The notes: generated by a model from the sequence alone, not told the origin. Positions 20,459-30,106 are shown, numbered from the stretch's first letter. The stretch is 30,759 nt of DNA from an uncultured Bacteroidales bacterium (GCA_937899265.1 CALBPV010000017.1:1-30759), one strand, 5' to 3'. Numbers and translations: made by a program.

Positions 20459-21844
20459 CTATCCGAGCAAGGTGTTGATGCGTCCCAGCTTCGTGTTCTT
20501 ACCCTTGTTCTCGACCTCGTTCTTGAAGGCGGTACTCGCAGGGACTCCGGCGGGCGCCTTCTTCATCCGCTCGACCTGTTCGCGGAGGGCGGCGTTCTCC
20601 TCGCGGAGGGTTTCCGCCTCCTTCGTAACTGCGTCATATTCGTAGTCCATAGGCACGAAGGCGATCTTTACCTCGGTCTCGTCGGAGACGTTCGCGGTGC
20701 CGTCTTCGTTCCACGATACTGCGAAACGGACATACCTGTCCTTCCAGTCGTCTTCGTCACAGAAACAGTATACGGCGAAGTTCTCGCCCGCGTCGACGAT
20801 GTAACCGTACTCGAAACGGCCGCCGAGGGCGCGGATGGCGTCTTTGATGCTCTGCTGCTTCTCGTAGAAGCTCCGTTCGAAGAAAGCGCGCACGCTGGCG
20901 AAAAGGCTCTTGCGGTCGGTGTTGTTCTTTTCCGGAGTGACTTCCGGCTCGTTCTCCTCTTCCGTGGGTGCGGGAATGTCCTCAATAGAGTCGACCCTGC
21001 CGTCCTTGACGGTAATCTTCTGCGTTTCGGTGTTGTAGTCGCCGTCGGCGAGGTCGGCCCTGTTGTCTTCTTCGTCGAGGGAATAGACGGCGTCCCCCTC
21101 CTTCAAGGGCTCGTCCCCGTCCCAGTTGATGACTCCCTTGTCAGTAGTGACGGAGCCGAAGGATACCTCGCTCAACAGTTTCGTGAGCGTGGTCTTAACT
21201 TTTGCAATGATGCTCATTTCGGTTTTCTTTATTTTGTTGGTGGAGAGAAAAGAATCGAGCCAGTCGAGTACGTCTTGAACCTTCTCGGTGCTCACTACCT
21301 CGGTGTCCGGCACGAGAGTGAAAAAGCCTTCGAGGCTGAAACCCTTGTAGGTGCCGTCCTTGACAGCCTGCCAGACGTCGGCGTTCTCGATGTGAAACTC
21401 TCCGAAGAGGGACCCATCCTCAACGTCTTCGAAGCCCGCAGGGGCTACGCCCTTCTCGCTGTCTTTGATGAAGTACTGCACAAGGTTGACATCCTCAACG
21501 TCGGTGCCTTCCTCGTGTTGGAGGTTGACGTTGTTCTGTCTGTTCTCCTTGAGGTACTTTTCCGCCATATCGCGGATGACCTCCGGAGTGTAGACGACGA
21601 AATATTCGCCGAAATCTTTGTCATTGCGGTAAATTGGATAGTTGGCCCGCATAATTACGCCGTAAACGAGCTGGCGTTCTTCGTCGGCCACGCTGTAGGC
21701 GAGTGTCTTCTTCTGTGCGCTAAAGGCCTGAAAATCCTTTTCAACGGCCGGGAAATCGACGAGCGATATCTTCTTCATTCCGCAGTCTTCGTCGCCGATT
21801 ACGGCTTTGTAGACTGGTATTCCGTGGATTTTTGTGGTATTCAT
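20459..21844 (-). CDS. XkdF-like prohead protease fused to a scaffold domain
   Basis: A 461-aa protein. The N-terminal domain (about 1-190) resembles XkdF-type prohead serine proteases: catalytic candidates are His110 in VNLQHEEG and Ser170 in YKGFSLEGFF, embedded in a VWQAVKDGTYKGFS motif. The middle and C-terminal parts are acidic, with a coiled coil (DAVTKEAETLREENAALREQ, about 415-440) and a Lys/Asn tail, as in capsid scaffolds. It probably shapes and then matures the prohead. I chose the ATG at 21842-21844 because the longer frame would start with TTG. A hairpin precedes it and a strong terminator follows. Confidence 0.8.
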   Translation of the reverse strand: MNTTKIHGIPVYKAVIGDEDCGMKKISLVDFPAVEKDFQAFSAQKKTLAYSVADEERQLVYGVIMRANYPIYRNDKDFGEYFVVYTPEVIRDMAEKYLKENRQNNVNLQHEEGTDVEDVNLVQYFIKDSEKGVAPAGFEDVEDGSLFGEFHIENADVWQAVKDGTYKGFSLEGFFTLVPDTEVVSTEKVQDVLDWLDSFLSTNKIKKTEMSIIAKVKTTLTKLLSEVSFGSVTTDKGVINWDGDEPLKEGDAVYSLDEEDNRADLADGDYNTETQKITVKDGRVDSIEDIPAPTEEENEPEVTPEKNNTDRKSLFASVRAFFERSFYEKQQSIKDAIRALGGRFEYGYIVDAGENFAVYCFCDEDDWKDRYVRFAVSWNEDGTANVSDETEVKIAFVPMDYEYDAVTKEAETLREENAALREQVERMKKAPAGVPASTAFKNEVENKGKNTKLGRINTLLG

Positions 21845-21863
21845 ACTGCTGTCATATATCAAA

Positions 21864-21887
21864 GCCCCGTTTTTTGTCCAACGGGGC
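21864..21887 (-). terminator. Hairpin after the tape measure gene
   Basis: GCCCCGTT (21864-21871) and AACGGGGC (21880-21887) with an 8-nt loop. The minus strand continues TTTGATATAT. It may end or attenuate the tail transcript before the protease gene. Confidence 0.6.
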
Positions 21888-21893
21888 CGGGGT

Positions 21894-23798
21894 TTAGAAG
21901 GATGTCTCCGCGATTTTTGCAGCCCTGTGCGCCGCTGCGTTCTCGATGTCGACGACGGAGACGACGATCGGCTGCTGGTTGCGGGTGTTGATGGCTTCTT
22001 CGTCGGAAGCGCTCGTAACCGTGCGGACCTGCTGCACCTGCGTGACGACCGCAGGGGCGCGCGATGCGGTATAGCTCGACGTCGTGGCGCCGGAGGTGCT
22101 GCCTATCTCGGTGTTGCGAATCTTCGCCGTCTGTGCGATGCCGCTGGCGAGGAGTGACGCGGCCTGCACGGCACCGACTGCCCATCCTGCGGGCCCCAGC
22201 TTCTGCACGGAAGAAATGGCGGCGGTCATCCCGGCGAGCGTGTTTATCCACACTTGCGAAATCTGCAGGGCCTTAACGTTCTTGAATTCCTCCTCTGCCT
22301 GCCGTTCATTAATTTCTCCGGCGGCCAGCCGGGCCTTGATGTCTTCCTCGTAAATGTCGGCGACGGTGCCCATAATATCCGCGATGCCCTGCACGGCGTC
22401 CTGGAGGTTCTCCTTGCGCTTCTCCTGCTCTTCCTTCTCCTTCGCGGTCTTTTCCTCCTCCCACTTCGCTACGATGTCGGCTTCCCTCTTCGCGGCTTCT
22501 TCCTGTGCTTCCATGCGCTCCGTGGCCCACTTCGCCACCTGTCCTTTCCGTTCTTCTTCGGCTTTAATGCGGACCGTCTCCGCGGCGATGCTGGCAGCCT
22601 CTTCCGCTTCCGCTGCAGCGACCTCCTCGTCCGTCTCGTAGCCGGGCAGCTTCGCGGCGGCCCCGTGCTCTTCCCTTGCGGAGTTGAGGGCCTTTTCCCT
22701 CTTTTCCGCCGCCTCGAGCTGACTATTCGTGCGGCGCATCGAACGGTAATACTCCGTCTCGGCCTCGGTAGCCTTGACGGTTGCGTCCGTGAGCTTATCG
22801 TTCTCCGCGGTACTGTTCGCCGACTGTTCGGCCCGGAGCTTTTCCAGCTCGAGTTCGTTCTGCGCAAGCGTCTTGTTGCGTTCCTTGATGGCGTTTTTCT
22901 CCTTCTCAACTTTCCGGAGGAGCTCCGCGGCGTTCCGGCCTTTCTTGGCCGCCTCCGCCTCCCACTTCGCGATATTGAGCTGCGATTTCGCATTGTCTTC
23001 CGCTACCTGCCTACGCTCCTTCTGCAGGGCTACCTCCTTCTCCGCTATGGCGGTGGCGTCCTCCCTCTGTTTGTTCGCTATCTTGAAGAAGTTCGCCACG
23101 GCGTTCGCGGCCTTGCCGAACCATTCGACGGCCGTAACGACGACGCCGACGACCTTGTCCATCGCCTGCCGAAAGACGGTGAGGATGCCCTGCATGGGAG
23201 CGAATGCGACCTTGAGCCGGTTCACCGCATCCTCGTTTTTCTTCACAGCGTTCACAACCTTCATCACCACGGCGACGACGGCAGCGGCGACAGCGACGAC
23301 CGGATTGGCAAGCATCGCCTTCAGGGCTGCGCCGACTCCTTTGATACCGGTAGCGAGAGGATTGGTCGCCATACCCATAGAGGTCATGGCCTGTTGAAAA
23401 GATGCAGCATAATTGCCGACATTGGCCTGCCAGTTGCCGATGCTGTGGTCGAGCTTCGCCATTTCCCCCTTCACTGCGTTAATTTGCTGCGTAAGGGCCG
23501 CGCGCTCCGTGGCGTCGGACGTCTCCTTCCACGCTTTCTTGAGCTTCATGAGCTGCGCGTTGAGCTCGTTGTACGACCCTTTCGCGGCGCCCGCCTCCTT
23601 CGTCGCTATCCGTAGCGTACTATTGTACGCCTCTTGGTCTGCTTTCAGCTTGACGAGCCCCTGTTGATATTCTTCGGAGGCCTTATCGAGGCCCCTGATT
23701 GCCTCGCGGTCTTCATCCACTTTCGCGGCAAGGTTCCCAAGCGCCTGCGCGTCCTTCACCTCAACCTCGAGTATTCTTTTCGTTGTCTCTTCTGCCAT
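21894..23798 (-). CDS. Tape measure protein
   Basis: A 634-aa protein that would set tail length and later help DNA entry. It has an N-terminal coiled coil (EVEVKDAQALGNLAAKVDED; about 1-110), a hydrophobic middle (about 165-200, MLANPVVAVAAAVVAVVMKVV), then a very long Ala/Glu/Lys helical region (about 260-510) and a second hydrophobic stretch (about 540-585, PAGWAVGAVQAASLLASGIAQ). At the common rule of about 0.15 nm per residue the tail would be near 95 nm, so siphovirus-like. I chose the ATG at 23796-23798 because the longer frame would overlap the tail-tip gene. Confidence 0.87.
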   Translation of the reverse strand: MAEETTKRILEVEVKDAQALGNLAAKVDEDREAIRGLDKASEEYQQGLVKLKADQEAYNSTLRIATKEAGAAKGSYNELNAQLMKLKKAWKETSDATERAALTQQINAVKGEMAKLDHSIGNWQANVGNYAASFQQAMTSMGMATNPLATGIKGVGAALKAMLANPVVAVAAAVVAVVMKVVNAVKKNEDAVNRLKVAFAPMQGILTVFRQAMDKVVGVVVTAVEWFGKAANAVANFFKIANKQREDATAIAEKEVALQKERRQVAEDNAKSQLNIAKWEAEAAKKGRNAAELLRKVEKEKNAIKERNKTLAQNELELEKLRAEQSANSTAENDKLTDATVKATEAETEYYRSMRRTNSQLEAAEKREKALNSAREEHGAAAKLPGYETDEEVAAAEAEEAASIAAETVRIKAEEERKGQVAKWATERMEAQEEAAKREADIVAKWEEEKTAKEKEEQEKRKENLQDAVQGIADIMGTVADIYEEDIKARLAAGEINERQAEEEFKNVKALQISQVWINTLAGMTAAISSVQKLGPAGWAVGAVQAASLLASGIAQTAKIRNTEIGSTSGATTSSYTASRAPAVVTQVQQVRTVTSASDEEAINTRNQQPIVVSVVDIENAAAHRAAKIAETSF

Positions 23799-23823
23799 AG
23801 TGTAGAGCGTTTTGATTGTTGTT

Positions 23824-26469
23824 TTATACCTGCCCGGCGGTATAGTTGTCCGAATCCATAACACGCACGAACTCGCACTTGACGGGCCCGCCGTCGGCCG
23901 GGTTGTATTCCGCTATCTTGTTGAGGAACCACAAGGAACCGTCGAACCAGTAGAACCGGCGAAGGAGTTCGCCGTTCACCTGCACGCGCTGCCAGCGCAC
24001 CCACGCCGTGACGACCTTCGCGTCGCGGTCATACCGGTCAGAGAGGAAGGCTCCCCAGCGCTTCGCGAAGAGCGTCACGTCAGCATCGTAGCGCATGTTC
24101 GGCATGTCGAGCTGCCTGGGAAGCCCCAGGTCGAGCGAGTCCTCCACTACGGCGCCCCACGAACGGAGGAACCGCAGCGAGAGGAACGAGGGAGCGTAGA
24201 GGTTGCGCGCCGTGCCGAGGTAGGGCTTCCAACACGGCTTGCCGTTCACCACGAACATGCCGGCCTCGTCGTCCGTCACTTGCATAGGCACGTAATTGAA
24301 GCCCTCGAGGAAGAGGAGCACGCCGGTGCCGCCCTCGATGCACTTGCGGTCGCTGTCGTGCATCTGCATACGGAACCAACCGTCGTACCCGGCGCCAGTG
24401 ACGTCGAGGAATTCGTTCTGGGGTAGGGGAGTGAAGACGGAAGCCGCGCCGGGGGTGTCGAGTTCGTAGTCCTCGGCTACCCCTCCGGAGTCCCAGAGGG
24501 TGTACTTGTTCCCCGTATCCATGAAAGGGGAAGGGACGATGGTGTCTGCGTCGCCTGCAGTCTGCTTGTCGTTCACGATGTAGAAGTAACGGCCGTAGGC
24601 GAGCGACGCGGGAGCGGCCTTGAACGGGGAGCCCTCGAGGACGTCTTTGTGGTCGGCGTTGAATTCGCTGCCGGTGTCGACGCGATGCGAGGCGTAGTCG
24701 CGGCCCGTCAGCGTCTTATACAGGGAGCCGAAAGCCGTGCCGGCCTCCTCCAACTGGAAGTCCAGCCAGCGCTCCACGACGGAATTGGGCACGATTTCCA
24801 ACTCCCGGGAGCGGTCGATCATGCCGTCAATGGCAAGCGTCCCGCCGTTGTAGTAGTCCGCCCGGGTGAGGACGGTGACCTTCTTCTCGACGGCGTCGTA
24901 ATGAAGGTAGAGTCCGAAGAGCTTGCAGAAGCCGACGAGATACTCCGCCGGGGACGCCGTACCGCCGAGAAGGAGGGCTTTCGATATGAGCGCCCCGCTC
25001 TGCACGGTCTTCGCGCCCTCGTAGGTGTAGGTGCTGTCGCCTCCGTCCTCGAAGTACAGAGTCGTCAAGGGGAAGGTGTCGGTGCCGTCGTAAGCGAATG
25101 GAGCGTTTATGCTTGGGAAGCTGCCGGAGAACCACGGAACGGAGACCGGGACGACCTCAACACGAAGGCGCTCGACGTCATAGGCCTCCAGCGTGAGGGG
25201 GATGTCGTTCGCGAGCTTGTAGGTATCGCCGATGACGGGCTCCGCGTATGCCAGCTCCGTGACGTACTCGACCCCCGCGCTCCATTTGGGAGAGTAGCCG
25301 ACGAGCCGTGCGATTTCTGCGGGGTCGTCGTTCCCTTCGAGAGCGCCCGCGACAAAGTGAACGGAAGAACCGCCCACGAGGTCGTCGTCGGAGTCGTAGG
25401 CGAGGAGCTGCACGAAGAAGGCCTGCGTGGCCCCGGGGCGGAAGAGCCAAAGGGGGTCGGCAGAAGCTCCCGCCGCGGTAAAGCGGAGCGACGCCTTCAT
25501 GTTAAACGTCTGCTTTGTCCCTGCCCCTTGGGGGGCTACGTCGATACTGATATCGGTGCCGCCCTCGCCTTCGAAGGTCGTAGCGTCCCAGGTGAGGGAG
25601 AGCTGCCCGGACGACTGCTTAAAAGTGCCGGAGAAGCCGAGCATCGGCAAAGTCATCCACAGGTCTGCGAGACCCTGCACGGCACTCCAGTCGAAGGTGT
25701 AGCCGCCGTTGTTCGCCGGTTTCGCGATGGCCCGCAGGATTGCCGCGAACGAGACGACAGGCCGCTGCAGGTACGAGCGCAGGTCCCTCACTTCCCACTC
25801 CGTGAAGTCCTTGGGGAAGGTGGCGAGGGCGTAGCCGTCGCGGCCGGTGTGGCCTGTCTGCGCGACGCACTTCGCGGAGCCTACGGGGACGAAGGCCTTG
25901 CCTGCATCGAACTCCCCCGGGGGGAGGCCGTTGTACATCGGCGCGAAGTTGACGACGTCCCAGATGCTGTAACCGTCTCCGTGTCCCAAACGCTGCCACG
26001 CCGCGAGGACGTTCACTGCGTTAATTTCAAAGTCGAGCTCGGCGTCACCCCCGCCGATGAAATCCAAGTCCGCGAGGGTTTTCTTGTCCCCGCCGCTGCC
26101 ATACATGAGGCCGTAAAGAAAGCCGCCGAGGCCTCCGAAGAGCGAGACACGGTACGTGACTGCCGCTTCCTCGCGGACCACGCTGTCGAGCTTGCAGTAG
26201 CCGCTCTCGATGAGAGAGCCGTCCTCTCCCATGAGTTGGAAGGGAACGCGGCGCAGCGGGTCGAAGCCGGTGCCGGTGACGCGGTCCAGCCTCCAGAAGG
26301 CGCCAAAGAGACGGTTGTTCCTCTTTGTGCCCGGGAGTGTTATGCTGTTCGAGTAGCTGTTCTTCACTATCGTGGGGTTGTCGAGGTCTTCCTGCTGCCA
26401 CGTAAGAGCCACGAGCGTCCGGGTATCGGCGTCAACGAGTGAGCCGTTGAGGTAAAGCGATATAACCAT
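23824..26469 (-). CDS. Large tail-tip / tail-associated protein
   Basis: An 881-aa strand-rich protein beginning MVISLYLNGSLVDADTRTLVALTWQQEDLDNPTIVKNSYS, with DYNGG-type turns and many Tyr/Asp loops. A start of this kind is common in tail-associated proteins of Bacteroidetes phages. It contains no visible catalytic motif. It begins 1 nt after the preceding 349-aa tail gene and precedes the tape measure. It likely forms the tail tip or baseplate hub (inference from size, composition and position). Confidence 0.7.
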   Translation of the reverse strand: MVISLYLNGSLVDADTRTLVALTWQQEDLDNPTIVKNSYSNSITLPGTKRNNRLFGAFWRLDRVTGTGFDPLRRVPFQLMGEDGSLIESGYCKLDSVVREEAAVTYRVSLFGGLGGFLYGLMYGSGGDKKTLADLDFIGGGDAELDFEINAVNVLAAWQRLGHGDGYSIWDVVNFAPMYNGLPPGEFDAGKAFVPVGSAKCVAQTGHTGRDGYALATFPKDFTEWEVRDLRSYLQRPVVSFAAILRAIAKPANNGGYTFDWSAVQGLADLWMTLPMLGFSGTFKQSSGQLSLTWDATTFEGEGGTDISIDVAPQGAGTKQTFNMKASLRFTAAGASADPLWLFRPGATQAFFVQLLAYDSDDDLVGGSSVHFVAGALEGNDDPAEIARLVGYSPKWSAGVEYVTELAYAEPVIGDTYKLANDIPLTLEAYDVERLRVEVVPVSVPWFSGSFPSINAPFAYDGTDTFPLTTLYFEDGGDSTYTYEGAKTVQSGALISKALLLGGTASPAEYLVGFCKLFGLYLHYDAVEKKVTVLTRADYYNGGTLAIDGMIDRSRELEIVPNSVVERWLDFQLEEAGTAFGSLYKTLTGRDYASHRVDTGSEFNADHKDVLEGSPFKAAPASLAYGRYFYIVNDKQTAGDADTIVPSPFMDTGNKYTLWDSGGVAEDYELDTPGAASVFTPLPQNEFLDVTGAGYDGWFRMQMHDSDRKCIEGGTGVLLFLEGFNYVPMQVTDDEAGMFVVNGKPCWKPYLGTARNLYAPSFLSLRFLRSWGAVVEDSLDLGLPRQLDMPNMRYDADVTLFAKRWGAFLSDRYDRDAKVVTAWVRWQRVQVNGELLRRFYWFDGSLWFLNKIAEYNPADGGPVKCEFVRVMDSDNYTAGQV

Positions 26470-26470
26470 G

Positions 26471-27520
26471 TTAACGGCGGATGAAATTTTGTGCGATATC
26501 TATGTCGATGGCATACTCGACGAGCTTGCGGTTCTGGTTTTTGTATGTCTTGAAGACGCACTCGCTGTTGGTTATGACGACGGGGTAAAAATTTCCGTCG
26601 AGCATGTCGAAAAGGTATACCCAAGTTGAGCCGAGCAAGTGCCACATCCTTGAGGCCTCGTCGTCGGTAAGGATGCCGGTGCGGAGCGTTATGGAGCGGA
26701 GCGCCTCGTTGAGGTAGTTCTCCTTCTGTCGTCCGGTCGTTGATATCCCCGTAAGGCGTTCGCGCACCCCTGTCGTCTGACGCTCGTAGGTCTCGCGCTC
26801 GGTATAAACCCCCTTGCAGAGAAGAGCATCCCACCCTCCGAAGGCGTTGATATAGTAAAGAGCATAGCGGCCGCACTTCTCGGCGAACCGGTATGAGAGG
26901 TCGAGCTTGTTGGTGTTGTCCCGCACGGTAATGACGTCGCCGGCCTGTTGGTGCGTTAGCAAAGGGTCGTAGCCAATGTTCACGGCATAGTCCTGCACCA
27001 CTTGCTCGTCATATACGGCAGTCCCGTTCCTTGCTATGTAAATGCTGCCGGAGTAATATCCGGCGCTTCCGGGGCAGAGGACCGTCAGGACAATGGGCAT
27101 GCGGGGGTCGTACTCGTTCCGGATTTGTGCAGAAAGGGAGAGGAGCACATTGTCGCCGTAGTAAGTCCGCGAACGGTCGACGCTCCAGTCGTTCACAATG
27201 TAATAGCGGCTCGCCTCTTGCGGGTCGTCTTGAAGGTCTTCCGCCGTAGCGCCCCAGAGGATGCGCACTTCCGCAGCCACGTGCGCCGGAGCCTGTCTGG
27301 AGACTACCGGGGGTGCGTTCTGATAAAGATAGTCGGCGACGATGTCTTGCGCGTCGATGCGGATGACGGGCTGCCCGTTGTAGGAATCGCCCGGACGCCG
27401 CACTGCCTTGCCCGTAAAGACGGTAGCCCCGTCCACAAGGACGGAGAAACAGATGGACTCCTGCCCGGTCACGAGGGCAGGACGGTTCCACCATATAGGG
27501 TAAAATTGTGTTGCTGCCAT
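26471..27520 (-). CDS. Tail protein (distal tail-like)
   Basis: A 349-aa strand-rich protein beginning MAATQFYPIWWNRPALVTGQ, with an aromatic WDALLCKGVYTERETYERQ segment and a C-terminal helix/strand pattern (KNQNRKLVEYAIDIDIAQNFIRR). Together with the 881-aa protein it likely makes the distal tail/baseplate. Assignment is by neighbourhood; I recognise no specific family. The start ATG lies 3 bp before a region with GC-rich repeats. Confidence 0.62.
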   Translation of the reverse strand: MAATQFYPIWWNRPALVTGQESICFSVLVDGATVFTGKAVRRPGDSYNGQPVIRIDAQDIVADYLYQNAPPVVSRQAPAHVAAEVRILWGATAEDLQDDPQEASRYYIVNDWSVDRSRTYYGDNVLLSLSAQIRNEYDPRMPIVLTVLCPGSAGYYSGSIYIARNGTAVYDEQVVQDYAVNIGYDPLLTHQQAGDVITVRDNTNKLDLSYRFAEKCGRYALYYINAFGGWDALLCKGVYTERETYERQTTGVRERLTGISTTGRQKENYLNEALRSITLRTGILTDDEASRMWHLLGSTWVYLFDMLDGNFYPVVITNSECVFKTYKNQNRKLVEYAIDIDIAQNFIRR

Positions 27521-27567
27521 AGTCGGTTGTAAATATCAAAGCCCCCGCGCGCGTCCACAACGGCGGT

Positions 27568-28104
27568 CTATACGGTTATTGTGACTTTTAACGGCCTGCC
27601 GCCTGTCCCAATGAAAGGAAGAAGGACGGCGTCTGTCGCCGCATCGACATCCGCGACGAGCGCATCTGTGAGCCTTTGAGCGTATGCGGCGTTGAGCCTG
27701 TTCAGGGTCTCCTCGAGATCGTGCGTGCCCTTCGTCCCTTCGCGGGCTATCTTCCGCGATACGAGGAACGTCGTGCTCCTTATCGCGGCGTCACGGGGAA
27801 ACGGGCGGCCGGAAGCGGTGGCGCCGGGAAGCTCCAGCTTTATCTCCACCCATTTCCGGATTGCAGGTGGCGGCGGCCAGTGGGGTTCGGTGCCGTTCTC
27901 GACGTACTCCCAATATTTCGCGGCATTGAAGTCTACGCCGATGACGCGGGCCTCCCTCTTGACGTCCACATGCACGGAGGAAAGGAGCGAGCCGGTGGCA
28001 ATCCGTCCGTTCTTCGCGATGCTCTCGCCGTAGAGCGCCTCGACCTGGCGGGCGTACTCCTCGAGCACGGCGGCGGTCTGGTTGAAGTCGATATAATAGC
28101 GCAT
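27568..28104 (-). CDS. HK97 gp10-like tail completion protein
   Basis: A 178-aa protein with the gp10 pattern: an N-terminal helix, GSLLSSVHVDVKREARVIGVDFNAAKYWEYVENGTEPHWPPP (the YVENGT-x-PHxPPP turn is typical), then a long helical C-terminus. The family joins head and tail in siphophages. I chose the ATG at 28102-28104; three further codons upstream would require a TTG start. It begins 24 nt after the chaperone-like gene ends. Confidence 0.75.
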   Translation of the reverse strand: MRYYIDFNQTAAVLEEYARQVEALYGESIAKNGRIATGSLLSSVHVDVKREARVIGVDFNAAKYWEYVENGTEPHWPPPPAIRKWVEIKLELPGATASGRPFPRDAAIRSTTFLVSRKIAREGTKGTHDLEETLNRLNAAYAQRLTDALVADVDAATDAVLLPFIGTGGRPLKVTITV

Positions 28105-28127
28105 ATTTGTCAAATTTCTGCTTGGTT

Positions 28128-28915
28128 TTACATCCTGCGGAGCTGTTCGCGCGTGAGCCTGTTGTCCTCCGCTATCTTGTCATTCCGGTAGCATAAGATG
28201 TTGAAGAATTCAAAGACGGACAGGCGGAGCGTGTCGTTCCAAGGGCTTCGCGTAGTCTCCGCGACCGCGTCGACATTCCGAAGCCAGCCCCACTTCTCAG
28301 CGAAGCGAGCTCCGTCGTCAGCGTCGCCAGCGACTCCGCCAGCTGCTTCCTCCTCTCCTTGTCCTTGACCTTCTTCGCCGTCTTTGCCAAAGAGGTTCGG
28401 ATACGCGCGCAGTACGTCGTCAACACAGCGAAAAAAAAAGCGGTCAGCGTATCGGCGTCGGCGACGGGCAGGTACTCCTCGATGTCCTGTTGGAGCTCGA
28501 CGGGGTCGTAGCCTTCGCCGTACTGTTTACCCACTGGCACGAGGAAGACGGAGAGGATGCGGGAGGTGAGGTCCGTCCCACTTTTGTCGGCGACGTAACT
28601 CTGGTAGTCGATGAATTGCCCGGCCGTCATCTTCCGGGCCTCCGTGAGGGGAGCGACCTCAAATCGGCCGACGATGTAGGACTTGAGGAGCGGCATGGTC
28701 GGAGGCTCCGCGAGGAGGAAGCCCGCGGCGTCGGTGAGTTCGCCAACTTCGGAGAGGGTGAGCGCCCACAACTCGTCGCGCGTCTTGCCGGTTAGCACGG
28801 AGAGGATGGCGAGATTGCGGGCACCTTCCTCGAGGGTTTCCTCCTTCGAGATCTCGAGAATTTTGTTGTACTTCCCCAAAGGGAGAGTCGCGTAAGAACT
28901 GATAATGTCTATCAT
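28128..28915 (-). CDS. Tail assembly chaperone-like protein with -1 frameshift
   Basis: Frame 0 from the ATG at 28913-28915 gives a helical domain (MIDIISSYATLPLGKYNKI...) and runs on to 28172, but its last 75 codons look like shifted sequence (Ser/Arg/Thr-rich). A shift of -1 at the T9 tract (28431-28439, TTTTTTC) opens a better ending: VLRAYPNLFGKDGEEG, an acidic linker, then AEKWGWLRNVDAVAETTRS and FEFFNILCYRNDK, stopping at TAA 28128-28130. The WGW...FxNxL pattern is familiar from tail proteins of Bacteroidetes phages. Such frameshifts produce the G and GT chaperones in many siphophages. A tract of ten T would give the same protein, so a sequencing or real indel is the alternative. Confidence 0.65.
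28430..28439 (-). other. Slippery site TTTTTTTTTC
   Basis: Nine T followed by C on the minus strand, read GCT TTT TTT TTC in frame 0. It contains T TTT TTC, an accepted -1 slippery heptamer. It sits in the overlap of the two frames of the chaperone-like gene. Confidence 0.7.
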
Positions 28916-28936
28916 GGTGGCGTTTTTTGGGTGTGT

Positions 28937-30106
28937 TTACGATATCATGTAAGAGCCGTCCCCCTCGCCGTAGATGGGCGTGTAGACGCCATAACGGAAA
29001 GCGTCCATAGCGTGGTCGCGCTTCGGTATGGGCTCGTTCGTGGGGTTGCCGTCCTTGTCTTTCATCCAGACATAGCCGTCAAGCTCCTTTATGGTGTTGA
29101 GGCTCCGCTTGGTCACGAAGATTTTATAACCGCGGAGCGACTGGATTTGCTCCGCTTTTTTGGCCTTTACGCACGGGAGCACGTTGTAACCGAACTGGCA
29201 CAGGGTTTCGATGGTCTTCGGCTCAGCCGCATCGGCGTAGACGGCCGTCGAGTGCTTCGGCACTCCCGCCGCGGCCATACCGGCGGCGATGTCGTCGTTG
29301 AGGAGCCCGCGCTCGTAGATATCCTCGTCGAGGTAGATGTGCTTCCGGCCCGTGTCGATTAGACAGTGAACGAGCGCCGTGGGGTCGTTCGTAAAACCGA
29401 AGTCGAGGCCCCATGTCTCCATTTTACCTCCAACCTCCGGGAGCGCGTTAATTTTCGTGTAGGCGTAGATGAGGCCCTCGAGCTTGCCGAGCTTTCCTTC
29501 GCCGTACACTGTCCACCAGTCGCGGTCGTCGCGGTTCGCCTCAATCTCCGCTATCTGCTCCGGCGTGAGGAACGGGTTATCCTTGTAGGTCGAACGGATA
29601 GTGACGCAGCCGGTGCGTTCCTCAATTTTTTCCACGCACCAAAATGTCGCCGCGGGGTTGTAGTCGAGGATTATAAGCTCCGTCGTTCTGACGAACAGCT
29701 GGCGCGCGGTCTCGTAATCAATGTGGTTGCACTCGTTGACAAATAGACGTTTGCGCGCCGGGCCGAGGACCTTCCCCGAGCTGTCGGCGCTGAAAAACTC
29801 CAGACGCGCGCCGTTGTCATAGGTGTAGACATTTTCGGAAGCGTTCCACCTTGGGTCCATGGAGAGAGGATGACCGACAATTCGCTCGAAGTCACGAACG
29901 GCGCCGCGTTTGAGGTGCGGGAGGGTTTCGGAGACGACGGAAGTTATATCCCCCACCCTGTCTACCTTGGGAATTACGAGATGCAGGTATTGCAGGACGC
30001 TGTATGTCTTCCCGCTTCGCGTTCCCCCCGGCATAGAAATGTAACGGGGGTGGCTCCGAGCCGCCGCCGCCAATTTCCAAAAAACCGGAGAGAACCGCAT
30101 GTCCAT
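28937..30106 (-). CDS. terL: Terminase large subunit
   Basis: A 389-aa DNA-packaging motor. ATPase part: Walker A GGTRSGKT (about 27-34), Walker B RLFVNE (about 120-125) with the catalytic Glu, and the coupling-like LDYNP motif. Nuclease part: Asp235 in WGLDFGFTNDP, Asp292 in YADAAEP, and Asp364/Asp368 in RDHAMDAFRYG, the three acidic sites of the RNase H-like fold. It is complete, starting 3 nt after the small subunit gene. It cuts concatemers and pumps DNA into the prohead at the portal. Confidence 0.95.
   Translation of the reverse strand: MDMRFSPVFWKLAAAARSHPRYISMPGGTRSGKTYSVLQYLHLVIPKVDRVGDITSVVSETLPHLKRGAVRDFERIVGHPLSMDPRWNASENVYTYDNGARLEFFSADSSGKVLGPARKRLFVNECNHIDYETARQLFVRTTELIILDYNPAATFWCVEKIEERTGCVTIRSTYKDNPFLTPEQIAEIEANRDDRDWWTVYGEGKLGKLEGLIYAYTKINALPEVGGKMETWGLDFGFTNDPTALVHCLIDTGRKHIYLDEDIYERGLLNDDIAAGMAAAGVPKHSTAVYADAAEPKTIETLCQFGYNVLPCVKAKKAEQIQSLRGYKIFVTKRSLNTIKELDGYVWMKDKDGNPTNEPIPKRDHAMDAFRYGVYTPIYGEGDGSYMIS

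Noticed and set aside
19361..21991. Very long plus-strand open frame (876 codons)
   Set aside because: It runs across capsid, terminators and protease genes on the other strand, including two hairpins. It has no recognisable domain and is rich in Val/Leu/Gly/Asp typical of reverse-complement frames.
24649..26442. Plus-strand open frame of 597 codons
   Set aside because: Antisense shadow of the 881-aa tail protein.
28172..28434. Frame-0 C-terminus of the chaperone-like gene as the real protein end
   Set aside because: Its composition (Ser/Arg/Thr-rich, no motif) is that of a shifted frame, while the -1 frame has WGW and FFNIL motifs and stops just before the next gene.
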